Source: Pseudomonas marginalis
Lineage (GTDB): Bacteria; Pseudomonadota; Gammaproteobacteria; Pseudomonadales; Pseudomonadaceae
NCBI RefSeq assembly: GCF_001645105.1
Contig: NZ_LKEG01000060.1
Location: 44,386 to 79,300, forward strand
Direction of reading: 5' to 3'
DNA: 34,915 nucleotides
Shown here: one piece after another, positions 1-9,317 of the stretch
Layout: every line of letters starts with the position of its first letter
How positions within the stretch are numbered: the stretch's first letter is position 1
Notes under the pieces: generated by a model
Databases searched by the model: none
What the model was told of the DNA's origin: nothing
Seen by the model: only the letters and a program-made list of their open reading frames with translations
Translations under genes and position numbers: made by a program

Positions 1-7
1 GTCCAAA

Positions 8-98
8 TGTGGGAGGGGGCTTGCTCCCGATGGCGGTGGGTCAGTTACAGATGTTTTAACTGACACACTGCTATCGGGAGCAAGCCCCCTCCCACATT
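8..98. repeat. REPIN (two inverted REP sequences)
   Basis: A REP palindrome at 8-33 (core GTGGGAGGGGGCTTGC, ending CCCGATGG) is followed by its inverted partner at 71-98. The spacer holds a second inverted repeat, TCAGTTA ... TAACTGA. The structure is a typical Pseudomonas REPIN and lies directly after the stop codon of the amidase gene, where the transcript could fold into a 3' end structure. The flank GTCCAAATGTGGGAG recurs at 7474. Confidence 0.85.
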
Positions 99-103
99 GG
101 GTT

Positions 104-1510
104 CTACCGTGTTCTGGTGATTGGGGCTTGCAAGTGCTCGGTGGGGAACGCTTTTGCATACACCTGGCACACCCTCAGCACCTGTTCATCGGCAAACCGC
201 GCGCCCACTACATGCAGGCCCACCGGCAAGCCATTCGCTGCCAATCCACACGGCACCGATGCCGCGGGCTGTTGGGTCAGGTTGAAGGGGTAGGTGAACG
301 GCGTCCACTGTGTCCATTCCTGCAAGCCGGAACCCGGTGGCACGTCATGCCCGGCCTCAAACGCAGTGATCGGCATCATCGGTGACACCAGTACATCGTA
401 GTGCTCATGGAACGCGGCCATGCGTGCCACCAGTGCGGCGCGGGCTTCGAGGGCTGAGTTGAAGTCATTCAGGCTCAGCCGCTCGCCGCGCTGGGCGATG
501 CGCAGCAGGCCAGGGTCCAGCAGTTGTTTTTGCGCTTCGCTCATGGGCCCGGTCAGGCGGGCCGCGCCGGCTGCCCATAAGGTGCTGAATACCTCCAGGG
601 GGTCGCTGAAGCCCGGGTCGATTTGCTCGACATGCGCGCCCAGCTGCTCCAGGCCTCGAACCGCTTGGGCGACCACCTTGGCCACCTGCGGGTCGACATC
701 CACGTAACCGAAGTTGGGACTGTAGGCCACGCGCAACCCTTTCAAATCCGCTGCGCCCGACAACCACGGTGTGGTCCGTGGCGCACCGATCAAGCCATCT
801 CGCGTGTCCGGCTGGGCGATGGTTTGCAGCATCAACACACTGTCTTCTACCGTGCGGGTCATCGGCCCCAGGTGCGAGAGGAGGGTCATGGCGCTGGCCG
901 GCCATTGCGGCACATAACCGAAGGTCGGCTTGATCCCGAAGGTGCCGGTAAACGCACAGGGAATCCGGATCGAACCGCCCGCATCGCTGCCCTGGTGCAA
1001 CACGCCGAGGTTTAAGGCGGCCGCTGCCCCTGCGCCGCCGGAGGATCCGCCAGCCGTGGTGCGTGTGTCCCAGGGGTTGCGGGTGATGCCGTACAGTGGG
1101 TTGTCGGTGACGCCTTTCCAGCCGAATTCCGGTGTGGTGGTTTTGCCCAGCAGCACCGCGCCGGCCTTGCGCATAAAGGCGGTGAAGGGCGCGTCGATGT
1201 CCCATGGGCCCTCGGCGGATGTGGTGCGCGAGCCCTTGCGGGTGGGCATGCCGACGGTCAGCGTCAGGTCTTTGATCGACGCCGGCACACCGTCCAGCGC
1301 GCCGCAGGGTTGGCCGTTGAGCCAGCGTTGCTCCGAGGCGCGCGCGGCCTTCAGCGCGCCTTCCGGGTCCACGTGGCAGTAGGCGTTCACCACCGGGTTA
1401 TAGCGTTCGATACGCAGCAAGGCGTCTTCGGTGACGTCCACCGGCGACAAGGTCTTGTTGCGAAAATGCTGCAGCAGTTGCACTGCCGTTAGTTGCCCGA
1501 TCTCGCTCAT
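104..1510 (-). CDS. Amidase-signature family amidase
   Basis: This 468-residue cytoplasmic protein belongs to the amidase-signature family, which hydrolyses carboxamide C-N bonds with a Ser-cisSer-Lys triad. The triad is visible: Lys80 in ASIKDL, the serines of GGSSGG at 154-159, and Ser180 in DAGGSIRIP, followed by FGIKPT. Length is normal for the family and no signal peptide is present. It is the last gene of a seven-gene operon: its ATG overlaps the TGA of the upstream M20 hydrolase by 4 bases (ATGA), implying translational coupling. Family members act on substrates from short amides to allophanate and Gln-tRNA. There is no GatB/GatC partner here, so I infer a catabolic amidase acting on the compound brought in by the linked ABC transporter, or on the product of the M20 hydrolase. 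The exact substrate is unknown. Confidence 0.9.
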   Translation of the reverse strand: MSEIGQLTAVQLLQHFRNKTLSPVDVTEDALLRIERYNPVVNAYCHVDPEGALKAARASEQRWLNGQPCGALDGVPASIKDLTLTVGMPTRKGSRTTSAEGPWDIDAPFTAFMRKAGAVLLGKTTTPEFGWKGVTDNPLYGITRNPWDTRTTAGGSSGGAGAAAALNLGVLHQGSDAGGSIRIPCAFTGTFGIKPTFGYVPQWPASAMTLLSHLGPMTRTVEDSVLMLQTIAQPDTRDGLIGAPRTTPWLSGAADLKGLRVAYSPNFGYVDVDPQVAKVVAQAVRGLEQLGAHVEQIDPGFSDPLEVFSTLWAAGAARLTGPMSEAQKQLLDPGLLRIAQRGERLSLNDFNSALEARAALVARMAAFHEHYDVLVSPMMPITAFEAGHDVPPGSGLQEWTQWTPFTYPFNLTQQPAASVPCGLAANGLPVGLHVVGARFADEQVLRVCQVYAKAFPTEHLQAPITRTR

Positions 1511-2775
1511 GCGATTTCCCCCTGGGCGGCATTGACCATGGCCCGCAGCAATACCGCGCAGCCCGCCGCCAGGTCGTCCGGCGCGGCGTTTTCGATTTCG
1601 TTATGGCTGATGCCGCCTTCGCACGGCACGAAGATCATCCCGGCGGGGCCCAGTTCGGCGACGAAAATCGCGTCGTGCCCGGCACCGCTGACGATGTCCA
1701 TATGGCTCAAACCCAAGGCCTCGGCGCCTTCACGCACGGCGTTGACGCAGGCCGGGGCGAAGTCCAGGGGTGGGAAGTCGGCGGTGGGGGTCAATTCAAA
1801 CGCCAACCCGTGCCGGGTGGCAGTGGCTTCGATCACGCCGCGCACTTCATCGACCATGGCTTGCAGCGTGTCCGCATGCAGGTGACGCAGGTCGAGGGTC
1901 ATGTGCACCTGACCGGGAATCACGTTGCGTGAGCCGGGGTGCAGGCTCAGGCAACCGACCGTGCCACACGCGTGGGGTTGTTGTTGATGGGCGATGCGGT
2001 TGACCGCGCTGACCACTTCGGCGGAGCCGACCAGGGCGTCCTTGCGCAGGTGCATCGGCGTCGGGCCGGCGTGGGCCTCGACGCCGGTGAAGGTCAGGTC
2101 GAACCACTTCTGGCCCAGGCAACCCATCACCACGCCAATCGTCGTGGCCTGGTCTTCCAGAACGGGGCCTTGTTCGATATGCGCTTCGAAATACGCGCCT
2201 ACCGGGTGGCCGAGGACTGCGCGGGAGCCGGCATACCCGATGCGTTGCAGTTCGGCGCCGACCGACAGGCCCTGGTCATCGACTTTGTCGAGGGTGTCCT
2301 GCAAGTCGAACTTACCGGCAAACACCCCGGAGCCCATCATGCAGGGCGGAAAACGCGAGCCCTCTTCGTTGGTCCACACCACCACTTCAATCGGCGCTTC
2401 GGTCTCGATGTTCAGGTCATTCAGGGTGCGGATCACTTCCAGACCGGCCATCACTCCGTAGCAACCGTCGAACTTACCGCCGGTGGGCTGGGTGTCGATA
2501 TGGCTGCCGGTCATCACCGGGGGCAGGGCGGGGTTGCGCCCGGCACGGCGCGCAAAGATATTGCCGATGGCGTCGACACTGACGCTGCAGCCGGCGGCCT
2601 CGCACCATTGCACAAACAGGTCGCGGGCCTGGCGGTCGAGGTCGGTCAGCGCCAGGCGACACACGCCGCCCTTGGCGGTGGCGCCGAGTCGGGCCAGGTC
2701 CATCAGCGATTGCCACAAGCGGTCGCGGTTGATCAGCGGGGCGTTGCTCTTGAGCGGTTGCGCGAAACTATTCAT
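1507..2775 (-). CDS. M20-family Zn-dependent N-carbamoyl/ureido amidohydrolase
   Basis: A 422-residue metallo-amidohydrolase of the allantoate amidohydrolase / N-carbamoyl-amino-acid hydrolase / beta-ureidopropionase group, which cleaves a ureido C-N bond to release CO2 and ammonia. Metal-site motifs are present: GSHIDTQPTGGKFDG (His92, Asp103), NEEGSRF (Glu137/138), EAHIEQGP (His199) and a C-terminal SHNE. HIDTQPTGGKFDG resembles N-carbamoyl-beta-alanine hydrolases, but no dihydropyrimidinase or dihydropyrimidine dehydrogenase gene is nearby, so a classical pyrimidine pathway role is not supported. I chose ATG 2775 because GGAGA lies 7 bases upstream. A GTG at 2796 would overlap the preceding gene and has no such site. 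The gene starts 13 bases after the ATPase gene and overlaps the amidase by 4 bases. Confidence 0.9.
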   Translation of the reverse strand: MNSFAQPLKSNAPLINRDRLWQSLMDLARLGATAKGGVCRLALTDLDRQARDLFVQWCEAAGCSVSVDAIGNIFARRAGRNPALPPVMTGSHIDTQPTGGKFDGCYGVMAGLEVIRTLNDLNIETEAPIEVVVWTNEEGSRFPPCMMGSGVFAGKFDLQDTLDKVDDQGLSVGAELQRIGYAGSRAVLGHPVGAYFEAHIEQGPVLEDQATTIGVVMGCLGQKWFDLTFTGVEAHAGPTPMHLRKDALVGSAEVVSAVNRIAHQQQPHACGTVGCLSLHPGSRNVIPGQVHMTLDLRHLHADTLQAMVDEVRGVIEATATRHGLAFELTPTADFPPLDFAPACVNAVREGAEALGLSHMDIVSGAGHDAIFVAELGPAGMIFVPCEGGISHNEIENAAPDDLAAGCAVLLRAMVNAAQGEIA

Positions 2776-2788
2776 CTGCAATCTCCGG

Positions 2789-3483
2789 TCAGGCACTCAG
2801 GGCCAGATAGCGGTTTTTGATGGTTGGGTCGGCGCGGAAAGCTTCGGCGCTGCCTTCGTACACCACGCGGCCTTGTTCGAGCACGTAGTGGCGGTCGGCG
2901 AGCTTGTCGCAGACCATCAGGTTCTGTTCCACCAGCAGCACGGGCAGGCCGTCGTCCTTGACCTTGCGCAGGATCTTCACCAGTTCGTCGACGATCACCG
3001 GGGCCAAGCCTTCAGTGGGCTCATCGAGGATCAGCAGCTTGGGGTCGTTGAGCAGGGCGCGGGCGATGGCGAGCATCTGTTGCTCGCCGCCGGACAGCGC
3101 GTGGCCGGCATTTTTGCGCCGCTCCTTGAGGCGCGGGAACATCGTGTAGACGTCTTCAAGCTGCCAGCGGCTGGTTTTGCGCGCGGCGATGCGCAGGTTT
3201 TCCTCGACGGTGAGCAGGCGGAAAATTCCGCGATTCTCCGGCACCAATGCCAGGCCCTGGCGGGCGATTTCGAAGATCTTCTGGCCCACCAGCGCCTGGC
3301 CGTTGAAGTGGATCTGGCCCTGGCGCGGGCAGATGATGCCGAGGATGCTGCGCAGGGTGGTGGTCTTACCGGCGCCATTACGGCCGAGCAGCGTGACCAG
3401 TTCGCCGGGGTTGACGGTCAGCGACACGCCTTCCAGCACGTGGCTCTTGTCGTAGTAGGAGTGGATATTCTCGACGATCAGCA

Positions 3484-3484
<1 letters not shown>
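2789..3484 (-). CDS. ABC transporter ATP-binding protein, LivF/UrtE type
   Basis: A 231-residue ATPase of the branched-chain-amino-acid/amide (HAAT) uptake family, expected at the inner face of the inner membrane paired with the LivG-type subunit. Walker A (GRNGAGKTT, near residues 34-42), the signature LSGGEQQ (near 130) and Walker B (LLILDEPTEGLAP) are all intact. EPTEGLAP is characteristic of LivF-like subunits. Its ATG shares one base with the stop codon of the upstream LivG-type gene (TGATG), so the two ATPases should be made in equal amounts. Linkage to two hydrolases of ureido/amide bonds suggests an amide or ureide substrate rather than leucine. Confidence 0.92.
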
Positions 3485-4229
<745 letters not shown>

Positions 4230-4233
<4 letters not shown>

Positions 4234-5240
4234 AGCCCTTCCTCCTTGGCGACGACGGCGGGTTTGCGGCTGCCGCGCACCTTCTCGAACAGCGACGCCA
4301 GGCCGCCCCACAAACCACCGCGCATGAAGATCACCACCAGGATCAGGATCACTCCCAGCAGCATCAGCCAGCGTGGCCACAGGTCGGAGAGGAAATCGCC
4401 GAGCAACACGATGGAACCAGCGCCCAGCAGCGAGCCGAACAGCGAGCCGGTGCCGCCGACGATGGTCATGATCAGGATGTTCTCGGACATCGCCAGGTCG
4501 ATATTCGACAGCGGCACAAAGTGCAGCAGCATCGCGTACAACGCCCCAGCGATGCCGGTGACGGCGCCGGACAATACAAACACCAGGATCTTGAAGTGGC
4601 GTGTGTCGTAGCCGATGGCCGAAGCGCGGGTTTCGTTTTCGCGGATCGCCATCAAGGTGCTGCCGAACGGCGAGGCGATGACTCGGCGGGCGCCGATGAA
4701 GATCAGCAGGAACAACACCGCGACAAAACCGTAGAAGGCGCGGGCGTCGGCCAGGGACAGCAGCACCGTGTCACCCAGGCGAATCTCCGGGCGCGGCACG
4801 CTGAGCAGGCCGTTGTCGCCGCCGGTCCAGTCGCTGAGGGTGTAGGCGACGAAGTAGGCCATCTGGCTGAACGCCAGGGTCAACATCACGAAGTAGATGC
4901 CGGTGCGCCGGATCGCCAGGGCGCCGACCAGCAAGGCCAGGAAACCACCCGCGATGGCGGCGCCGAGCAACGCGGTGAACAGGCCCAGTTGCAGGTGGAT
5001 CATCAGCAACGCCGCGCAGTAAGCGCCGGCCCCGAAGAAGATACCTTGGCCGAACGACAGCAGCCCGGTGTAGCCCAGCAACAGGTTGCAGGCCAGGGCC
5101 GCCATGGCAAAGATCAGGATCTCGGTGGCCAGGGTCGCCGAGGGCAGTATCAACGGCAGGCCGATCAGCACCGCCAGCACCCACAGCAACATCGCGCGCG
5201 ATTGCGTCTTGGCAAACGGCAGGGGATTTTTCTCGCTCAT
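4230..5240 (-). CDS. ABC transporter permease, LivM/UrtC type
   Basis: A 336-residue polytopic inner-membrane protein with about nine or ten hydrophobic segments and LivM-like motifs (LLGYTGLLSFGQGIFFGAGAY; IVGGTGSLFGSLLGAG). It forms the transmembrane channel with the LivH-type permease. ATG 5240 has GGGAGAG upstream and lies one base after the stop of the LivH-type gene. An alternative TTG at 5255 is less likely. The C-terminus is basic and overlaps the downstream ATPase start by 4 bases. Confidence 0.92.
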
Positions 5241-5241
5241 G

Positions 5242-6102
5242 TCAGGCTCTCCCAAACAGGCCGTAAGGACGTACCAGAATCACCACGGCCATGGCGCCGT
5301 AGATCATCAGGCTCGCACCCTGGGGCCAGAGTGTGGTCATCAGGCTTTGCACCACGCCCACCAGCAAACCGCCGACCAGCGCACCGCTGAACGAGCCCAT
5401 GCCGCCGATTACCACCACCACGAAGGCCACGCCGAGAATCTCCGGGCCGACAAAAGGCTGGGCGCCGCGCAACGGTGCAAACAGCACGCCCGCGACGCCG
5501 GCCAGGGCCACGCCGAGGGCGAAGGTCATGGAGAACAGGCGGAAAATATTGGTGCCCAGCAGGGACACGGTCTCGGTGCTTTCACTGCCGGCCCGCACCA
5601 GGGCGCCGAAGCGCGTGCGTTCCAGCAGCAACCACAGGCCCAGGCCAACCAACCCGGAAAACACAATCAGGAACAGACGGTAGTAGGGGTAGACGAAATC
5701 ACCCACCACCAACACGCCGCGCAGCAGTTCCGGCACGGCCACGCTCTTGCCCACCGGGCCCCAGATCATCACGCTGGCTTCCTGGATGATCAGCGCGATG
5801 CCGAGGGTCACCAGGATCTGGAACATGTGCGGCAAGTGATAGATCCGCTGGATCAATAATCGCTCGATGACCCAGGCCAACGCAGCCACCACCAGCGGCG
5901 CAATCAGCAGCGCCAGCCAGAAGTTGCCGGTGAGGCTCACGGCGGTGTAGCAGATGTAGGCGCCGAGCAAAAAGAACGCGCCGTGTGCGAAGTTGACGAA
6001 GTTGAGCAGGCCGAAAATGATCGTCAGCCCGACCGCGATCAGAAAGTAGATCATCCCCAGCCCAAGGCCGTTGAGGATCTGGAACAGGTAAAGATTAAGC
6101 AT
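5242..6102 (-). CDS. ABC transporter permease, LivH/UrtB type
   Basis: A 286-residue hydrophobic inner-membrane protein of the LivH family, with the N-terminal pattern NGLGLGMIYFLIAVGLTIIFG, the NFAHGAFFLLGAY motif and a late VIGGMGSFSGALVGG loop, which are standard for HAAT permeases. Length is normal. It starts 57 bases after the binding-protein gene, and that gap carries a GC-rich hairpin (6116-6141) that may reduce downstream expression relative to the binding protein. Confidence 0.93.
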   Translation of the reverse strand: MLNLYLFQILNGLGLGMIYFLIAVGLTIIFGLLNFVNFAHGAFFLLGAYICYTAVSLTGNFWLALLIAPLVVAALAWVIERLLIQRIYHLPHMFQILVTLGIALIIQEASVMIWGPVGKSVAVPELLRGVLVVGDFVYPYYRLFLIVFSGLVGLGLWLLLERTRFGALVRAGSESTETVSLLGTNIFRLFSMTFALGVALAGVAGVLFAPLRGAQPFVGPEILGVAFVVVVIGGMGSFSGALVGGLLVGVVQSLMTTLWPQGASLMIYGAMAVVILVRPYGLFGRA

Positions 6103-6115
6103 GCAGGAACCCTCT

Positions 6116-6141
6116 GCAGGACGCCGCTCGCGCGGCCCTGC
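6116..6141 (-). promoter_or_regulatory. Intercistronic hairpin between binding protein and permease genes
   Basis: Nested inverted repeats GCAGG(6116-6120)/CCTGC(6137-6141) and CCGC(6124-6127)/GCGG(6132-6135) form a short GC-rich stem-loop in the 57-base gap. No T tract follows on the minus strand, so an mRNA-stability or partial-attenuation role is more likely than termination. This is inferred from position and structure only. Confidence 0.45.
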
Positions 6142-6159
6142 GCTACCTATTTCAGGGGA

Positions 6160-7362
6160 TCAGCCGAGTGTGCAGCCCGTGGCTTCCACTGGCGGGAACG
6201 ACTGGCCGGCGCTGAGCACTTTGGCCAGGTCATCCTTGTCGGCCATCTCGCTGCTGGCTTTGCCGATCAGCAGGTAGTAATCCTTGATGACCTGGTGGTC
6301 GCCGGCGCGGATCGATTCCTTGCCGGTGGGGCCTTCGAAACTCAGGCCCTGCATGGCCTTGGCCACGGTCGGCCCGTCGAAGCTGCCGGTGGCAATGATG
6401 GTGTCTAGCATGACCTTGGTGCTGATGTAATCGGCGGCCAGCGGGTAGGTCGGGTTGATGCCGTATTTGGCCTGGGTGAGCTTGACCAGCTCACGGTTGA
6501 GCGGGGTGTCGACCTGGTGCCAGTACTGTGCGCCGAGGTACACGCCCGCGAGAATGTCGCTGCCCAGTTCCTGGAACTGGTCGAGTCCGGCGGACCACAC
6601 CAGCAGCACCTTCATGCGCTCCTTGATGCCGAAGTTGACCGCCTGGCGCAGGGTGTTGGACGACTGGCTGCCGAAGTTGAGCAGCACCAGCACATCGGGC
6701 TTGGCGGCGATGGCGTTGGTCAGGTAGCCGGAGAATTCCTGTTCCTGCAACGAGTGGTAGCTGTTGCCGATGTGTTCCAGGCCGTTGTCCTTGAGCACGG
6801 TTTTCGCACCTTCCAACAGCGCTTCGCCGAACACGTATTGCGGGGTGATGGTGTACCAGCGCTTGGCGTCCGGCAGTAACTTGATCAGCGGCACCAGGGT
6901 TTCGCGGATCGCGCCGTAGGTGGGCACCGACCAGCGGAAGGTCGCGGGGTTGCAGTCCTTGCCGGTGACTTCGTCGGCGCCCACCGGGGTCATGAACACG
7001 CCACCGACCTTGTCCACTTCCTTGGCCACCGCCAATGCCGACGACGACAAGGTGCAGCCCTGGAAGAACCGCGCGCCGTCCTGCTGGATAGCCTCCTGCA
7101 CCTTGCGCACGGCCTTGCCGGCGTTGCCTTCGGTGTCGATGACCTTGTAGTTCAGCGGGCGGCCGAGCAGTTCGGGGTGTTGCTCCACCGCCAGGCGCGA
7201 ACCCATGTCGGCAAACTTGCCATAGCTGGCAAAGGCGCCGGACATGGACTTGAGGCCGTAAAAGGTAAAGGGCTCGGCGGCGAATGCCGACCGTATGCTC
7301 AGCGGTAGGCTGAGGGCGGCGGCTGCGGTGAGGCTGGCTTTCAACAACGTACGACGCTGCAT
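6160..7362 (-). CDS. Periplasmic substrate-binding protein of HAAT ABC transporter
   Basis: A 400-residue type I periplasmic binding protein (Peripla_BP_6 type). The N-terminus MQRRTLLKASLTAAAALSLP carries a twin-arginine-like RRTLLK motif, a hydrophobic stretch and a probable cleavage after SAFA (about residue 28), suggesting Tat export. The mature part shows family patterns such as GLKSMSGAFASYGKFADMG and the EGNAGKAVRKVQEAIQQDG stretch. It is the first structural gene of the operon and determines transport specificity. The downstream ureido-hydrolase and amidase suggest a ureido or amide ligand, but no binding residue allows a firm ligand call. The RBS is GGGAG about 9 bases before the ATG. 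Confidence 0.9.
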   Translation of the reverse strand: MQRRTLLKASLTAAAALSLPLSIRSAFAAEPFTFYGLKSMSGAFASYGKFADMGSRLAVEQHPELLGRPLNYKVIDTEGNAGKAVRKVQEAIQQDGARFFQGCTLSSSALAVAKEVDKVGGVFMTPVGADEVTGKDCNPATFRWSVPTYGAIRETLVPLIKLLPDAKRWYTITPQYVFGEALLEGAKTVLKDNGLEHIGNSYHSLQEQEFSGYLTNAIAAKPDVLVLLNFGSQSSNTLRQAVNFGIKERMKVLLVWSAGLDQFQELGSDILAGVYLGAQYWHQVDTPLNRELVKLTQAKYGINPTYPLAADYISTKVMLDTIIATGSFDGPTVAKAMQGLSFEGPTGKESIRAGDHQVIKDYYLLIGKASSEMADKDDLAKVLSAGQSFPPVEATGCTLG

Positions 7363-7480
7363 GGGGGTGACTCCCTGGTTTAGTTATTGGCAGGAGTGGC
7401 AATGGCGATACGGTGGAGCAAGGGCCTGTGGGCAGGCCTGTTATTGGATGAAACGGTGTGGGGTTGAAATGCAGTCCAAA

Positions 7481-7571
7481 TGTGGGAGGTGGCTTGCCTC
7501 CGATAGCGGTGTGTCAGTCGACATTAATGTTGAATATGCTGGCGTCATCGGGGGCAAGCCCCCTCCCACAT
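7481..7571. repeat. REPIN between regulator and transporter operon
   Basis: REP halves at 7481-7506 and 7545-7571 are inverted copies (GTGGGAGGTGGCTTGCCTCC and GGGGGCAAGCCCCCTCCCAC). The spacer contains the perfect palindrome ACATTAATGT (7521-7530). It occupies most of the 226-base gap between the GntR gene and the binding-protein gene. The promoter of the transporter operon must therefore lie in 7363-7480, upstream of the REPIN, or in the regulator gene. A small hairpin GGCCTG-TGGG-CAGGCC lies at 7423-7438. Confidence 0.85.
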
Positions 7572-7588
7572 GGGGTCTGTGGCGTTTT

Positions 7589-8356
7589 TTAAGAGTGATC
7601 GAACTCCAGTAGAAAATGTGGGCTGACCTGGCCTTCAAGGGCGGTCATGTGGTGCTCGGCGTCGCACATGTGTTCGTGCATCAGGCTGCGCACGGCGCTT
7701 TCATCCCCGGCCCGAAAGGCGATCAGCAACTGCTTGTGATAGTCCAGGTTGGCGGCATCGAACTGCTTGCGCTTGGGCTTGTAGGCTTTTTTCAGCACCA
7801 CCAGGTCGCGCAACAGGTCGTTGAGGAACTGCGCCATGAAACTCAGCAGCGGGTTGGGGCAGGCCTTGGCCAGCAGGTTATGGAACTCCAGTTCCGCCAG
7901 GCGTTGCTCGCGTTGGCCGGCTTCGCTGTCTTCCGGCGCGCTGCAAAAATCCACGTTGTCTTGCAGGGCCTGGTAGTCGTCTTCGCTGAGGCGCCCGAGC
8001 ACCGACACCGCCAGTTCCACTTCGATGACTTTGCGCAGTTGGTACACCTGCTCGCCGTCCAGATGCTGGAAGTGCAGGTAGTTGCGCAAGGCGCGGCTGG
8101 CCGGCTCGGTGCCGGCCTGGTTCAGGTAGGCACCGCCGCTGGGGCCCGTGCGCGTGCTCACAAGGCCTTCTACTTCCAGCGCCTTGAGCGCTTCGCGGGC
8201 CGAGCCCTTGGAGCACTGGAAGCTTTCCATCAGCTCGCGTTCGGTGGGCAAGCGGTCGCCGGGCTTCAAGGCGTCGGTGACGATGGAGCGCTTGACCGAC
8301 TCGACAATCACGTCGGACAGCTTCTGGCGTTTGCGTCGTAGCGGGCGGCTTAGCAT
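7589..8356 (-). CDS. GntR-family (FadR/FCD subfamily) transcriptional regulator
   Basis: A 255-residue regulator with an N-terminal winged helix (about residues 12-80: LKPGDRLPTERELMESFQCSKGSAREALKALEVEGLV) and an all-helical FCD ligand domain (about 95-240), where metal-ligand-like residues appear in LEFHNLL, DYHKQLL and HEHMCDAEHH. Such proteins usually repress neighbouring catabolic operons and release on binding a small carboxylate. It lies upstream of and in the same direction as the ABC transporter/hydrolase operon, so it is the likely local controller. The ATG at 8356 lacks a strong Shine-Dalgarno site. A 7-11-7 dyad just upstream (8364-8388) is a candidate autoregulatory operator. Confidence 0.9.
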   Translation of the reverse strand: MLSRPLRRKRQKLSDVIVESVKRSIVTDALKPGDRLPTERELMESFQCSKGSAREALKALEVEGLVSTRTGPSGGAYLNQAGTEPASRALRNYLHFQHLDGEQVYQLRKVIEVELAVSVLGRLSEDDYQALQDNVDFCSAPEDSEAGQREQRLAELEFHNLLAKACPNPLLSFMAQFLNDLLRDLVVLKKAYKPKRKQFDAANLDYHKQLLIAFRAGDESAVRSLMHEHMCDAEHHMTALEGQVSPHFLLEFDHS

Positions 8357-8363
8357 GGGTTCG

Positions 8364-8388
8364 ATTTATCGTATTAATGCGGATAAAT
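8364..8388. promoter_or_regulatory. Candidate operator dyad upstream of GntR gene
   Basis: Perfect inverted arms ATTTATC (8364-8370) and GATAAAT (8382-8388) are separated by 11 bases, in an AT-rich tract directly before the regulator start codon. Position and symmetry suggest an autoregulatory site or overlap with the promoter. It does not match the FadR-type TNGTNNNACNA pattern clearly, so the call is tentative. Confidence 0.4.
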
Positions 8389-8463
8389 AGCACTTAATAA
8401 CGATCGAGGAGCAGCGTCAACGCCGGGTGTCGTTTTCGAGGGCAACAGGTCGCAAACGGCTCG

Positions 8464-9213
8464 CTACTGCGCGTTGACGGAATCCAGGCAGCGAGTGGAC
8501 TGCGGTGGTTGCTTGCCGTAGACCAGGAAGTCACCGACCCAGCGGTTGATACGCCCGCTGGCGTCCTGCTTGGCGGGGTCTTTAAGGCGCAGTTGTTCGA
8601 CCTGGGGCGCGGCCGTCTCGGCCTGTTGCGCATTGACCAGCACCATGCGCGCCACCCGCTCGGGGAACAGCGCGGCGTAACGGTTGCCCAGGCGGGCTGC
8701 ATCGGCGTTGCCCAGGTAGAGCAGTTGGGCATCGCCGAGTTGGGTGCGCACGTACTCCAGGTCTTGAGCGGCCTGTTCGACGCCGTTTTCATTGCTGAGG
8801 TCGCGGGGGCTGAGTTCGATGACGTCGTAACGGTTGATCAGCGTGCGATAGGCCGGGTTGGCGTAGGTCCCCCAGAGACTGGTGAGGTGAATGACGAAGG
8901 TGCCGCCCTGATTGCTGCGGGGCACATCGCCGGCCAGCGCAAACAGCACGCCTTCACGGTTCAGCGGATCGCGTGCGCCGACGCGGGTGAGGTAAAGGCG
9001 CAGGTTGCCTTGCCGGGGGGACGCGTAGTTGCGCGGTACGGTCACGATGCCGCATTGGGTGCGTTGCAACACCTCGGGGTCCAGGCGTTCAACGGTGGGG
9101 AGCGGGCAGTCCAACAGCCAGTCGATGGCGGTGGGAGGGATCAGCGGTTGAGCGTGGGCCAGGCCCGCTATCAGCCACAGGCAGGCGCACGTCAGGTGTT
9201 TTGCAGCAGTCAT
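8464..9213 (-). CDS. Exported alpha/beta-hydrolase-like protein, probably catalytically inactive
   Basis: A 249-residue protein with a signal peptide (MTAAKHLTCACLWLIAGLAHA, cleavage after AHA). It resembles the first half of TAP-like/S33 serine hydrolases: a cysteine-containing N-terminal segment (CGIVTVPRNYASP), the core strand RYDVIELSPRD, and the nucleophile-elbow region LYLGNADAARLGNRYAALFPERVARMVLVN. In active relatives the elbow reads GGSYG. Here it reads GNADA, so the serine position is Ala. The C-terminal half with the catalytic His is also missing. No frameshifted remainder is visible before 8394, so this looks like a settled short form rather than a fresh break. It lies 104 bases after opmQ on the same strand and may belong to that operon. 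Function is unknown. Confidence 0.75.
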   Translation of the reverse strand: MTAAKHLTCACLWLIAGLAHAQPLIPPTAIDWLLDCPLPTVERLDPEVLQRTQCGIVTVPRNYASPRQGNLRLYLTRVGARDPLNREGVLFALAGDVPRSNQGGTFVIHLTSLWGTYANPAYRTLINRYDVIELSPRDLSNENGVEQAAQDLEYVRTQLGDAQLLYLGNADAARLGNRYAALFPERVARMVLVNAQQAETAAPQVEQLRLKDPAKQDASGRINRWVGDFLVYGKQPPQSTRCLDSVNAQ

Positions 9214-9317
9214 CGAGAGATCCCGGGCAACCGTGTGATAACGGCTTTTTTACCAAGGACCTTGGGTCGAGGAATGTAGGGTGAAAAGACGGCATGTGTA
9301 CGAAATCGGAGTTTTGT

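Noticed and set aside
8394..8463. A lost C-terminal half of the hydrolase-like protein, readable by frameshift.
   Set aside because: Reading past the TAG at 8464 gives no alpha/beta-hydrolase motif or catalytic His before the next gene, so a recent truncation is not supported.
9253..9265. Palindrome CCAAGG-A-CCTTGG between opmQ and the hydrolase-like gene as a terminator.
   Set aside because: The stem is short and the adjacent homopolymer reads as A, not T, on the transcribed strand, so the opmQ transcript probably continues.
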